Positions 8,566 to 16,627 of a DNA stretch of 23,370 bases are shown here, in pieces. Made by a program: the position numbers and the translations under genes. Positions within the stretch are counted from its first letter, which is position 1, and each line of letters opens with the position of its first letter. Source of the DNA: Clostridium sp. CAG:914 (GTDB lineage: Bacteria > Bacillota_I > Bacilli_A > RF39 > UBA660); assembly GCA_000437895.1 (NCBI GenBank), contig FR902125.1, positions 1 to 23,370 on the forward strand. The letters run 5' to 3'. The notes under the pieces are model-generated. The model ran no database searches. It was not told the DNA's origin and saw only the letters and a list, made by a program, of their open reading frames with translations.

Positions 8566-9330
8566 ATGCTTTTATTATTTATTAGTGTTTGTTTGATTAT
8601 TGTCATTCTTATTCTTCTTATGTTTTTGATTCTTAAAAAGACAGTTAAGATTGTCAATTCTCAAACAAAGTCATATTTTGTTAACAAATTACAAAATTAT
8701 GATAATTTAATTGAAGCCAAAGAAAATAAGCTTAATGAAATAGAAGAATTAATTAAGAGTAGAGAAACTGGATTAAAAGAAGAAAAAGAAGAAAATAAAG
8801 GAAAAGAATATAATTTTGATACGGATGTTATTGATTTACTTAATCAGACTAAATATCAGGATAAGAATGTTTTTGAATTAAATAAAAAGATAGATGAGAA
8901 ATTTATTATTAATTATGAAGAATTGATAAAGGACTTTTTATCTTTTACTGATGATAATAAAGATTATGCTTTTTGCTCTAAGTTAAGGGATAAGTTTGAT
9001 AGTGATACGATATATAAGTTTAAAACGGTAATTCCTAGTAAATTAGATGAGGCTTATCGTGAATATTTGAATGATAGGGAATATTCTGTTTATGAGGCTT
9101 TTAAGTTAGTTACTGTTCAAAATACTATTGAGAATTTTATTGATTATTTGGATAGAATGAAAGAATTAAATAGTCCTTATATTAAAATATTAGTTGGTAG
9201 TAGGAATGAAAATTATAATTATTTGAGTGAATATATAGAAACTATTTTTAGTAGTAAGATATATAGAGGAATTAAAATTATATATAAGAATAAGATATAT
9301 GACTTTAGTCTAAGCGAAAGGGATGTATAG
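8566..9330 (+). CDS. Membrane-anchored b/delta-like peripheral stalk protein
   Basis: A 254-aa protein. Residues 2-24 are a transmembrane helix followed by Lys residues (N-out, C-in); about 30-85 is a charged helical or coiled-coil stretch like subunit b. The C-terminal part is helical and ends in a strand pair, GIKIIYKNKIYDFSLS, resembling the end of delta/OSCP subunits (usual pattern G-G-hydrophobic-x-hydrophobic with V-I-D-x-S-V). That suggests b and delta roles combined in one chain, as is known for the mycobacterial b-delta fusion. No separate delta gene is present. It starts 1 nt after the c-subunit stop with no SD, so coupling is likely. It may instead be a lineage-specific stalk; the similarity is weak outside the ends. 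Confidence 0.65.
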   Translation: MLLLFISVCLIIVILILLMFLILKKTVKIVNSQTKSYFVNKLQNYDNLIEAKENKLNEIEELIKSRETGLKEEKEENKGKEYNFDTDVIDLLNQTKYQDKNVFELNKKIDEKFIINYEELIKDFLSFTDDNKDYAFCSKLRDKFDSDTIYKFKTVIPSKLDEAYREYLNDREYSVYEAFKLVTVQNTIENFIDYLDRMKELNSPYIKILVGSRNENYNYLSEYIETIFSSKIYRGIKIIYKNKIYDFSLSERDV

Positions 9331-9331
9331 T

Positions 9332-10654
9332 ATGGATGATATTTGGACAAATAATTTAAATGATACGATTGATAGTATTAAGAATAATAATAATATATAT
9401 ACTCAAGGTAATGTTATTAAGGTTAATGAATATAATGTTGAAATTACTGGCTTAGATGATGTTTCTTTTTATGAAGAAGTTAATATTGCTGATAAGGCTA
9501 CGGGTTATGTATTTGGTATATATCCAGATAGAGTTATAGTATCTTTGGTTAAAATTGATAGTGAGGTTAAGCCTGGTGATATGGCTTATGCTTTGAAAAA
9601 GGAATTCAAATGTTTATTTAGTTTGGATTCTGTTGGTAAGGTTATTGATATATTTGGTAATGATTTGATTGCTGGTAAAAGATTTGATAATTTAATTGAA
9701 CTTAGTATTGAGAATCCTCCAATACCTTTAATGGATAGAGGTCCTGTTAAAAGAGAATTGTTAACTGGGATTACTGGTATTGATTTAATATATCCAATCG
9801 GTAAGGGACAGAGACAGCTTATTATTGGAGATAAGAAAACTGGTAAGACACAAATTGTTTTAGATGCGATAGTTAATCAAAAAGATAAAAATGTTTTGTG
9901 TATATATGTTGCGTTGGGAAAAACTAAAAAGGAAGTAAAGGACATCTATTATGAATTGACTAAAAGAGGGGCTGCGTCATATACGATTATTGTAGCATCA
10001 TTTCATGATGAATTACCTACAAGGACTTATTTAACACCTTATGTTGCATTATCTATTGCTGAGTCTTTTATGTTACAGTCTTATGATGTTTTAGTATGTA
10101 TAGATGATTTGAAAAAGCATGCTGATGTATATAGACAAATAAGTTTATCTAGTAAGAAAACACCTGGTCGTGATGCTTATCCTTCTGATATTTTCTATAC
10201 TCATAGTAGGCTTTTAGAGAAGGGATGTCAACATAAGAATGGTGGATCTATTACGATACTTCCTATTGTTGAAACTAAAGCTGGTGATATAACTGATTAT
10301 ATATCAACAAATATTATATCTATTACTGATGGACAGATAGTTCTTAATGCAAAGAATTTTACAAAGGGAGAAAAGCCTGCTATTGATTATGGTTTATCTG
10401 TTTCAAGACTTGGTGGTAATGTTCAAACTGAAGATATGAAGAAGGTTGGTAGTAAGGTAAGGATTAATTTGTTATCTTATTTGGATGTTAGAGAGATATA
10501 TGAACTTGCTAATATAGATGAAATGAGTGTTGAACTTCAAAACAGATTAAAGGAAGGTCAAAGAATACTTGATAATTTGAGACAGTATAAGTTTTCTCCT
10601 AAGACAAAACAGGAAATGTTAGATAGTTATAAATTTATAAGTGAAAAAGAATAG
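9332..10654 (+). CDS. F1-like ATPase alpha subunit
   Basis: A 440-aa protein, shorter than the usual ~500. It keeps the P-loop GDKKTGKT (166-173 from this start), the Walker-B-like VCIDD near 258, the characteristic RQISL...PGRDAYPSDIFYTHSRLLEK stretch, and SVSRLGG with the arginine finger at about Arg359. The short N-terminus lacks the usual ~25-residue extension that binds delta, and the C-terminal helical domain is also trimmed. Start: an ATG at 9323 abuts the SD-like AAAGGG (9317-9322) whereas ATG 9332 is 9 nt away, so 9332 is preferred. The upstream stop codon lies within this spacer, so translation is probably coupled. Non-catalytic partner of beta in an alpha3beta3 head. I give no atpA symbol because this is not a standard synthase operon. 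Confidence 0.9.
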   Translation: MDDIWTNNLNDTIDSIKNNNNIYTQGNVIKVNEYNVEITGLDDVSFYEEVNIADKATGYVFGIYPDRVIVSLVKIDSEVKPGDMAYALKKEFKCLFSLDSVGKVIDIFGNDLIAGKRFDNLIELSIENPPIPLMDRGPVKRELLTGITGIDLIYPIGKGQRQLIIGDKKTGKTQIVLDAIVNQKDKNVLCIYVALGKTKKEVKDIYYELTKRGAASYTIIVASFHDELPTRTYLTPYVALSIAESFMLQSYDVLVCIDDLKKHADVYRQISLSSKKTPGRDAYPSDIFYTHSRLLEKGCQHKNGGSITILPIVETKAGDITDYISTNIISITDGQIVLNAKNFTKGEKPAIDYGLSVSRLGGNVQTEDMKKVGSKVRINLLSYLDVREIYELANIDEMSVELQNRLKEGQRILDNLRQYKFSPKTKQEMLDSYKFISEKE

Positions 10655-10666
10655 TGAGGGATTTTT

Positions 10667-12016
10667 ATGGTAGTAGGTAAAATTATTTCAATTTTTGATA
10701 TTAGTGTTGAAGTAATACTTAGTGATAGTTCTATTAAAATAGGTGATATTTTAGTTTTAGAGAATGATAATAAGTATTCTTTTGAAGTTGTTAATATTAA
10801 TAATATTAGTGCTACTTGTATTAGTTTGGGGACTACTAGAGGTTTGAAAAAGGGTGCTAATGTTGTTAAAAAAGCTGATGGTATTGAAATTGAATACTCT
10901 GATAAGATTTTGGGTCGTGTATTTAATTCTTATGGTGATGCTATTGATAATAAAAGACTTGATAGTGTTAGAAAGAGAAATATTAATCATAATACCATAT
11001 CTCTTAAGGAATTAAATGTAGAGAGTGATATATTATGGACTGGTATTAAGGTAATTGATTTCTTTGCTCCACTTCAAAAGGGATTTAAGATGGGATTACT
11101 TGGTGGTGCTGGAGTTGGAAAGACTGTACTTATTAAAGAACTTATTCATAATGTATATTCTTCTATTAATGCTCATGCTATTTTTGTTGGAGCAGGTGAG
11201 CGAAGTAGGGAAGGTAAAGAATTATACGATGATATGTTAGAATCTAATTTGCTTGATAAAATGGTAATGGTTTTTGGAGCTATGGGTGATAATCCAGTAT
11301 CTAGGAGTAAATCTGTTTATTCTGGTCTTACTTTTGCTGAATATTTAAGAGATGAGAAGAAACAAGATGTTCTTATATTTATAGATAATATTTATCGTTT
11401 TATTCAGGCTAAATCGGAGATATCTACGGAACTTAAGGAATTACTTATTGAAAATGGATATCCAGCTGATATGGCTTCTGAGATAAGTAAAATAGAAGAG
11501 AGAATTAGTTCGACAGATAATGGTTCTATTACTTCTTTCCAAGCTATATATATACCTGCTGATGATTATAATGATGAAGCTGTTCAGACTATTACTTCTT
11601 ATATGGATGGACAAATAGTTTTGGATAGAAAGGTAGCAGAACTTGGTCTTTATCCTGCTATTGATGTATTTAAATCTACTTCTAGACTTGTAGATATAGA
11701 AAAAATTGGAGAAAGACATTTTAAACTTATTGAAGAAGTTTTAAGATATTTGACGAGATATAAAGAACTAGAAGAAATTATTGCTATTTTGGGTATTGAA
11801 GAATTATCTGAAGATGATAAGCATATTTTCTATCGTTCTAGAAAGTTAAGATATTATTTTTCTCAGCCAATGTTTGTGGCAGAACCATTTACTAATATTC
11901 CAGGTGAATTTGTTAAAATTGAAGATGTTTTAATAGATGTTGAGAATATTTTGAATGGTACATATGATAGTGTTGATGAAAGTAAATTCTTATTTATAGG
12001 TAAGTATCATGACTAA
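10667..12016 (+). CDS. F1-like ATPase beta (catalytic) subunit
   Basis: A 449-aa protein, near normal length. The P-loop GGAGVGKT lies at 146-153 (Lys152), the catalytic Glu178 in GERSREG (Arg179 and Glu182 also kept), Walker B LIFIDN at 236-241 (Asp240), and a beta-type TSR motif near 338-340. EELSEDD at 378-384 corresponds to the DELSEED lever, followed by SQPMFVAEPFT. All residues needed for ATP hydrolysis are present, so the head should be an active ATPase. SD GAGGGA precedes the ATG. It follows alpha by 12 nt, whereas in standard operons gamma separates alpha and beta. I avoid the symbol atpD because the complex is divergent. Confidence 0.93.
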   Translation: MVVGKIISIFDISVEVILSDSSIKIGDILVLENDNKYSFEVVNINNISATCISLGTTRGLKKGANVVKKADGIEIEYSDKILGRVFNSYGDAIDNKRLDSVRKRNINHNTISLKELNVESDILWTGIKVIDFFAPLQKGFKMGLLGGAGVGKTVLIKELIHNVYSSINAHAIFVGAGERSREGKELYDDMLESNLLDKMVMVFGAMGDNPVSRSKSVYSGLTFAEYLRDEKKQDVLIFIDNIYRFIQAKSEISTELKELLIENGYPADMASEISKIEERISSTDNGSITSFQAIYIPADDYNDEAVQTITSYMDGQIVLDRKVAELGLYPAIDVFKSTSRLVDIEKIGERHFKLIEEVLRYLTRYKELEEIIAILGIEELSEDDKHIFYRSRKLRYYFSQPMFVAEPFTNIPGEFVKIEDVLIDVENILNGTYDSVDESKFLFIGKYHD

Positions 12017-12263
12017 TGAAGGAATAAAGGTAAGAATATTTGACCTTGAGAAAGGTTTAATAGAATATGAACATATTAAAACGATAAGAATAGTGTGTCC
12101 TGAATATAATTTATTAATTATGCAAGATTATTTACCTATAATTGGAGAGATTAATGGAAATATTGATATTAAGAATGAAGAGATAGATATATCATATAAG
12201 AATATAAAAGCTTTTTATATGAATAGTAAGAATGTGTTTAATTTAATGATTAAAGAGAGGTAA
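12009..12263 (+). CDS. F1-like ATPase epsilon subunit, N-terminal domain only
   Basis: An 84-aa protein against about 130-140 for canonical epsilon. The sequence follows the epsilon beta-sandwich: an N-terminal strand, then CPEYNLLIMQDYLPIIGEI, which matches the usual (P)EG-x-hydrophobic-x-hydrophobic-(L)P-GHAPL-hydrophobic pattern, then a final strand. The C-terminal helical hairpin that inhibits ATP hydrolysis in bacterial F1 is absent. It overlaps the beta gene by 8 nt (ATGACTAA) with only a weak SD, so it is translationally coupled. The missing inhibitory domain fits an enzyme that works in the hydrolysis direction. The family call rests on weak similarity plus position directly after beta. 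Confidence 0.72.
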   Translation: MTNEGIKVRIFDLEKGLIEYEHIKTIRIVCPEYNLLIMQDYLPIIGEINGNIDIKNEEIDISYKNIKAFYMNSKNVFNLMIKER

Positions 12264-12265
12264 TT

Positions 12266-12805
12266 ATGGATAAAAATATAAATATTTTTTCTAATTTGAT
12301 GACTTTTTTAATCGTAGCTATAATATTTTTAGTAGCTTTGTTTGTAATATTTATGATTACTCTTAAAAATTATAATGTTAAATCTAGTAAATTAAAGTTT
12401 TATGGTTTATTTTTAGAAATGGATAATCGTGGTATATTGGCATTTAGTGCTATAAGTTTAAACTTTATTTTCTTAGTATGGTGTACGACGACATTTACTG
12501 GTTTAAATTATATATATGTTTTAATGACACTTACTTTTATGTTGTTTGCTAATTTGGTTAATAGAAATTATAAAAAGTTACCAAGAGATTTATTATTTAC
12601 TTTAATTAATTGTTTGTGTATATATGTTGTTAATTTGCTATATAATTATTTGGTTAATGAATATACATCAATATTTTTATTAATATTATTGGGATTACTT
12701 ATGTTATTTGTATTTTTATATTATATATATACATTATTTAAATTATTGAATGAAGTGGTACAAAAAGATAAATATTTACAGAAAAAAGATTATAAAAAAG
12801 TATAG
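12266..12805 (+). CDS. Five-helix integral membrane protein within the ATPase cluster
   Basis: A 179-aa protein with hydrophobic segments at about 11-33, 56-74, 80-98, 108-128 and 134-158. Basic residues cluster in the loop 34-55, the loop 99-107 (NRNYKKLPR) and the C-terminal tail, giving an N-out, C-in topology. It does not look like subunit a: there is no Arg within a membrane helix near the C-terminus and no subunit-a sequence signature. SD GAGAGG with 5-nt spacing; it starts 2 nt after epsilon and ends 9 nt before gamma. Its place among the F1 genes suggests a membrane stator or anchor that replaces subunit a, or a link to the surface proteins. The product family is not recognised. Confidence 0.7.
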   Translation: MDKNINIFSNLMTFLIVAIIFLVALFVIFMITLKNYNVKSSKLKFYGLFLEMDNRGILAFSAISLNFIFLVWCTTTFTGLNYIYVLMTLTFMLFANLVNRNYKKLPRDLLFTLINCLCIYVVNLLYNYLVNEYTSIFLLILLGLLMLFVFLYYIYTLFKLLNEVVQKDKYLQKKDYKKV

Positions 12806-12814
12806 GGTGAGTAT

Positions 12815-13579
12815 ATGAAAATAAAAAATGTCGTTAAAGTTATGAATTTCCAATCTTTAGTAAGGGTAGATAATGCTAAAAAGAAAGCTGATAAGTATCG
12901 TAATGTTGGTAAAGAAATAACTGATATACTTGCTAGAATATTTTATAATAAGAATTTAATACTTGATAAGAAAGTGTTGGTGCCTCTTGAAAGTTTGCCT
13001 GTACTTAACATTTATATAGCTAATGATTATGGTTTTTGTGGAAATTTTAATGCAGAAATAAATAAACAGTTGAAGAAAGATGTAAATTGTTATAAAATTA
13101 TAATAGGTAAGAAAATAATTTATCATGATGACTTAACTGTTTTAAAGATAGATAAGGATGATTTCTTTAATAGGTTTAAAGAAATAGAAAATCATATAGA
13201 TAATTCTATAGCAAATATGATATATAGCAAAATAAATGTTTATTATAATCATTATTATTCTTCAACATCTTTTGAGTTTGTTAAGATACAGTTATTTCCT
13301 ATAGAATTTAGTGGTAGTTATTATGATGGTGAAGATTTTGTTACTGAGACGGATATTAATCGTGTTTTGAGTAGCTTAGCAACGTTTTATATATGTTATC
13401 AATTAAGAATGTGTGAAAGTATTAGTTTTGCTGCTGAGAATATGTTAAGAAGTCAAATTACTTCTTCGGCTTTAGATAAGATTGAAGAGCGTGAAATTGA
13501 GGAACGTCAAAGAGAACTTAAAGAGAAAAAAGATAAAAGCATTCGTAAAAGTGTAGAGAACTTTAAAAAAATAAGTTAG
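12815..13579 (+). CDS. F1-like ATPase gamma (rotor) subunit
   Basis: A 254-aa protein, somewhat shorter than the usual ~285. Key signature: YGFCGNFN at 72-79, equivalent to the (R)GLCGGLN turn of gamma, preceded by a buried strand LPVLNIYIA. The N-terminal helix (about 5-45) and the C-terminal helix beginning near CESISFAAENM at 200-210 match the two coiled-coil helices. The last 35 residues are strongly charged (EEREIEERQRELKEKKDK), unlike the mostly hydrophobic or small tip that normally turns inside alpha3beta3. SD GGGTGAG precedes the start. As rotor it would join the head to the c-like ring. The call is good because of the signature plus context. Confidence 0.82.
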   Translation: MKIKNVVKVMNFQSLVRVDNAKKKADKYRNVGKEITDILARIFYNKNLILDKKVLVPLESLPVLNIYIANDYGFCGNFNAEINKQLKKDVNCYKIIIGKKIIYHDDLTVLKIDKDDFFNRFKEIENHIDNSIANMIYSKINVYYNHYYSSTSFEFVKIQLFPIEFSGSYYDGEDFVTETDINRVLSSLATFYICYQLRMCESISFAAENMLRSQITSSALDKIEEREIEERQRELKEKKDKSIRKSVENFKKIS

Positions 13580-13592
13580 GTAGGTGAATGGT

Positions 13593-15467
13593 ATGATAAA
13601 GCAAAGTATGGGTTTTAATGATATTACTGAAAAGAAGTATAAAATATTAAAAACTAGTTTGATGTTGGGTAGTCAAGAAGATAGAGATGAATTGCTTCAT
13701 GATTTTAATGATACGGTAATAAAACTAGATAGTATTAATGAGTCTGTTTATGAAGAAGGTCTTGCTGCTAGAATGTATACAACATTAACTTTGGAAGAGG
13801 AAAGGGATAGATTAAAAGATTTAATTTCTTATATTAAGAAAAGAGTTAAAGAAAGAGAAGAATTGTCTAATGAATATTTTAAAGTTACTTCTGATTTCTT
13901 AGAAGATTTGGGTGAAATTAGGGAAACGGAAAAGTTAGATGTATATAAGACTAGACTTAATAATATAATAGAATACTTAAATAATTTAGAAAGTATTTCT
14001 AAATTAAATACTAAGTTAGAAGAATTAAATGTTTTGCTTAATGAAAAATATGAGAGTAGAAATAATTCTAATATTATTAATAGTAAATTAGAAAATACTT
14101 TGTTAGAAGAATTTACTAAATTAATTAATAGTGATTCATATTATAGTACTTTGAATTATGAAGATATAGATAATGAATTAGCTAATTTTGATATAGAGAA
14201 AAAAGATAAGAAAAATACTTTAGATACTTTTGAAACGTCATATGAGGCTTTAAAGAAAGCTGGAGTTAGTGGAAGTGAGAAATCTGAGTATAAGTCTTAT
14301 TTACAAGATGCTAGAAATGATTATTATTTGATATGTGATAAGATGTATATGTTAAATCTATATAAATTGGTATTATCTACGGAAGAAGATTATTCTAAAT
14401 TATACAATAAGAGAGAAATTATTAATAGATTAATATTAGAGAGAAATTCTTTGAGAAGGGATTTAGAAATTAAAGAAGATGATTTTTTAGAAGAGTTTGT
14501 TTCATTGTGTGTTGAACAATTTAATATAATTAAATCTCAAAAATATAACTTAGAAACTATAGATAACTTATTACTTGAGATAGGTAAGTTAGAAGATAAG
14601 ATTAGAGAATTAAAAGAAAAGAATGAAAGAAAAGAAATAATAGAATTAAAAGAGGAATTTTTAATTAAAGAGAATAGTGATTCAATTAGTCCTACGATTA
14701 CAATTGAGAATGATTTAAATAATGTTGTAGTATCTAATGATGATAATCTTGTTGTTAAGGTAAGTAATCCTACGAAGATGAAGGTAAATGATGTATACGA
14801 AACAGCAAGATCTGTTATGAAAAAAGTTGTTCTTTCTTTGGAACCTAAGAAATTTACTAGGAAAAAGAGTGCTTATGATCTTAAAGAAAAAAGAGATAAA
14901 TTTAGAGCAGATAAGATTGAAAATAAAAAAGAAGATACAGTTGTTGTACCGGCTAGTTTAAATGTTGTTTTGCCTAAAGAAGAGGTAATGGATAATAAAA
15001 ATATAAATATTACATTAGATTTACCTGTTATTGAGAAATCTGATGATGTTACTTTTTCTGCTGTAGATCCATTTTTAGATGATAATAATAAGGAAGAAAA
15101 TAAAATTGATCCATTTTTTCAAAATAGTATTATAAAAGATAATTCAAAGGTTACTTTTGATAATGTAGATCCTTTCTTAGATGACAATGATATGGAATTG
15201 ACTTTTGATAGTGTAGACCCATTTTTAGATGACAATGATTTAGAAGAATTGGAGAAGGGTAATAGTTTAAGATCGAATATGCCTGATATAAACAAAATAG
15301 GTTCGGTAAGTCCAACAAAGTTTTTATCGAAAATTGAAGAATTATCTTATGACTCTAATGATAATGTAGTATTGCCTACTATGGGATTAACTAATAATGA
15401 TAGTATAAAAGTTCCTATAGTATCTGAAAATTATATTAGTGATAATAAAAATAATAGTCAAAATTAG
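13593..15467 (+). CDS. Cytoplasmic coiled-coil protein with VDPFLDDN repeat tail
   Basis: A 624-aa protein with no signal or membrane segment. Residues about 15-350 are Glu/Lys/Leu-rich and heptad-like, consistent with long coiled coils. A basic stretch follows (about 395-450, including KKFTRKKSAYDLKEKRDKFR). The last ~160 residues are acidic and probably disordered, with three copies of (V/L)TF-x-x-VDPFLDDN at 487-552 and a degenerate IDPFFQN between them. Start: a GTG at 13584 lies inside the SD AGGTGA, so ATG 13593 is preferred. It closes the locus before a strong terminator. Likely a cytoplasmic scaffold or linker that binds ATPase units through its repeats; no known family is recognised, so the role is inference. 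Confidence 0.7.
   Translation: MIKQSMGFNDITEKKYKILKTSLMLGSQEDRDELLHDFNDTVIKLDSINESVYEEGLAARMYTTLTLEEERDRLKDLISYIKKRVKEREELSNEYFKVTSDFLEDLGEIRETEKLDVYKTRLNNIIEYLNNLESISKLNTKLEELNVLLNEKYESRNNSNIINSKLENTLLEEFTKLINSDSYYSTLNYEDIDNELANFDIEKKDKKNTLDTFETSYEALKKAGVSGSEKSEYKSYLQDARNDYYLICDKMYMLNLYKLVLSTEEDYSKLYNKREIINRLILERNSLRRDLEIKEDDFLEEFVSLCVEQFNIIKSQKYNLETIDNLLLEIGKLEDKIRELKEKNERKEIIELKEEFLIKENSDSISPTITIENDLNNVVVSNDDNLVVKVSNPTKMKVNDVYETARSVMKKVVLSLEPKKFTRKKSAYDLKEKRDKFRADKIENKKEDTVVVPASLNVVLPKEEVMDNKNINITLDLPVIEKSDDVTFSAVDPFLDDNNKEENKIDPFFQNSIIKDNSKVTFDNVDPFLDDNDMELTFDSVDPFLDDNDLEELEKGNSLRSNMPDINKIGSVSPTKFLSKIEELSYDSNDNVVLPTMGLTNNDSIKVPIVSENYISDNKNNSQN
15051..15249 (+). repeat. Imperfect in-frame ~48-nt repeats encoding VDPFLDDN motifs
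   Basis: Units start at 15051, 15153 and 15201; the last two are adjacent and 48 nt long. They encode TFSAVDPFLDDNN, TFDNVDPFLDDND and TFDSVDPFLDDND. A shorter degenerate copy (IDPFFQN) sits near 15105. Synonymous differences show the motif is kept at protein level. Confidence 0.85.
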
Positions 15468-15480
15468 ACTATTATTTTTT
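15449..15480. terminator. Bidirectional terminator between the ATPase locus and rodA
   Basis: Bases 15449-15459 pair perfectly with 15467-15477 (11 bp, 7-nt loop), with T-rich sequence to 15480 and A-rich sequence on the other side, so it can act on both strands. It includes the stop of the coiled-coil gene and lies just beyond the convergent rodA stop. Confidence 0.85.
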
Positions 15481-15496
15481 GTTAAATAAAGTTTTT

Positions 15497-16627
15497 TTAG
15501 TTTGTGTATCTTAAACTTGCATTAGATACATTAAAGATAATTCCTAGTAATATCATATAAGAAAGTAGGGATGATCCTCCATAACTTATAAAGGGAAGGG
15601 TAATTCCCATAATAGGGAGTAATCCTAATGTCATTGATATGTTATATATTTGTTGGAAGACTAATACAGCAATTATTCCACCAATTGCATATTTATCTGT
15701 TAAATTTTCTGTTTTATTAATAGTAGATATTAATACTTCATCAAAGTATATGATTAATGATACTAGGATAAATCCTCCAATTAAACCAAAATTGGAAACA
15801 AATACGGAAAATATAAAGTCTGTTTGCATTTCTGGAAAATATATTGGTGTGTTGTTAAATCCATGTCCTGTAAATCCACTTGAGCCAATTGCTATTAATG
15901 AATTGTTAAGTTGTAATCCACTACTATTGGTCCAATTAAGGATTCTGTCTATTCTGTAAAAGAATGATGTTCCAAATATTTTAATAAATAATTTTTGATT
16001 AAGAAAATATATTCCTAAAAAGCTACCTAGAAATACTATAAATAGACTTATAATTATAACAAACCATCTTTTTCTTATTCCTCCAATAAATAACATTGTT
16101 ATAGTAATTATTAAATACATTATAACTGCTCCTGTATCTGGTTCTATAAATGTAAGTATTGAAGGAATAAGAACAATTATTAATACTTTTATTAAAAATT
16201 TAAATTCTTCTGTAATATCAGGATTACTATATTTGTTATTAAAATCCGTTATCATTCTTGATAGAGCAATAATTAAAAATATTTTCATAAATTCACTAGG
16301 TTGTAGTGTACCTATAAATGGTATTGAGAACCAACATTTGGCATTATTAACTTCTTTTCCAAATAATAAAACTAGAATTAGTGATATAACACCAATGGTA
16401 TAGAATATATAAGCATTGTTATATAGAAATTTATTACCTAAAGCCATTATGGTAAATGAAATTCCAAACCCAATTAAATACCATACTATTTGTTTAATCC
16501 ATAGATTTTGAAATTCTTGTCCTAGTAAATTTCTGGTAGAAAATATTGATATTACACTGATAATTAAAAAGATAATAATAGGTATGATAATACTATTTTC
16601 TATTTTAAATTTAGATATATTTTTAAT
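15497..16627 (-). CDS. rodA: RodA, peptidoglycan glycosyltransferase (SEDS family)
   Basis: SEDS glycosyltransferase that polymerises lipid II during side-wall growth with a class B PBP. A multi-pass membrane protein of 376 aa from this start. Signatures: GTLQPSEFMKI, EPDTGAVIM, the RodA-type PEMQTDFIFSV with the catalytic Asp at about 270, and LGLLPIMGITLPFISYGGSS. The first in-frame ATG (16447) would remove helix 1. The frame stays open to a TAA at 16649-16651 and encodes a normal first helix plus the WIKQIVWYLIGF stretch. The only SD, GAGGTGA at 16632-16638, is correctly spaced (7 nt after GAGG) for an ATT codon at 16625-16627; no ATG, GTG or TTG lies between. An AUU start is therefore likely. 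It is convergent with the ATPase locus and not part of it. Confidence 0.92.
   Translation of the reverse strand: MKNISKFKIENSIIIPIIIFLIISVISIFSTRNLLGQEFQNLWIKQIVWYLIGFGISFTIMALGNKFLYNNAYIFYTIGVISLILVLLFGKEVNNAKCWFSIPFIGTLQPSEFMKIFLIIALSRMITDFNNKYSNPDITEEFKFLIKVLIIVLIPSILTFIEPDTGAVIMYLIITITMLFIGGIRKRWFVIIISLFIVFLGSFLGIYFLNQKLFIKIFGTSFFYRIDRILNWTNSSGLQLNNSLIAIGSSGFTGHGFNNTPIYFPEMQTDFIFSVFVSNFGLIGGFILVSLIIYFDEVLISTINKTENLTDKYAIGGIIAVLVFQQIYNISMTLGLLPIMGITLPFISYGGSSLLSYMILLGIIFNVSNASLRYTN

Larger units (their letters stand above)
227..15467 (+). other. Predicted surface-protein/F1-like ATPase locus
   Basis: Eleven same-strand genes lie end to end with gaps of about 50 bases or less, or with overlaps, bounded by a promoter at 159-187 and a strong hairpin terminator at 15449-15480. 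Three exported single-pass proteins are followed by c-like, b/delta-like, alpha, beta, epsilon, a five-helix membrane protein, gamma and a coiled-coil protein. A second promoter at 8248-8277 divides the surface genes from the ATPase genes, so transcription may be partly independent. The gene order matches neither standard F-type atp operons nor N-ATPase operons. Confidence 0.8.

Noticed and set aside
9332..12016. Flagellar or type III secretion ATPase, or Rho
   Set aside because: Paired alpha-like and beta-like subunits with separate gamma, epsilon and c-like genes fit F1; no flagellar or secretion genes are nearby.
8316..13579. Ordinary F1Fo ATP synthase operon
   Set aside because: Subunit a is missing, the c carboxylate is absent, epsilon is truncated, the gene order is c-b/delta-alpha-beta-epsilon-membrane protein-gamma, and unrelated large surface genes are fused to the locus.
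8316..13579. N-ATPase (second Na+-type F-ATPase)
   Set aside because: N-ATPase operons begin with beta and epsilon, include AtpQ/AtpR and subunit a, and have an acidic ion-binding c subunit; none of that is seen here.
15051..15249. CRISPR-like or tandem DNA repeat array
   Set aside because: Repeats are in frame, vary at synonymous sites and have no spacers, so they are protein repeats.
15639..15959. Plus-strand open frame opposite rodA
   Set aside because: Antisense to a well-conserved SEDS gene, with no SD and no recognisable product.
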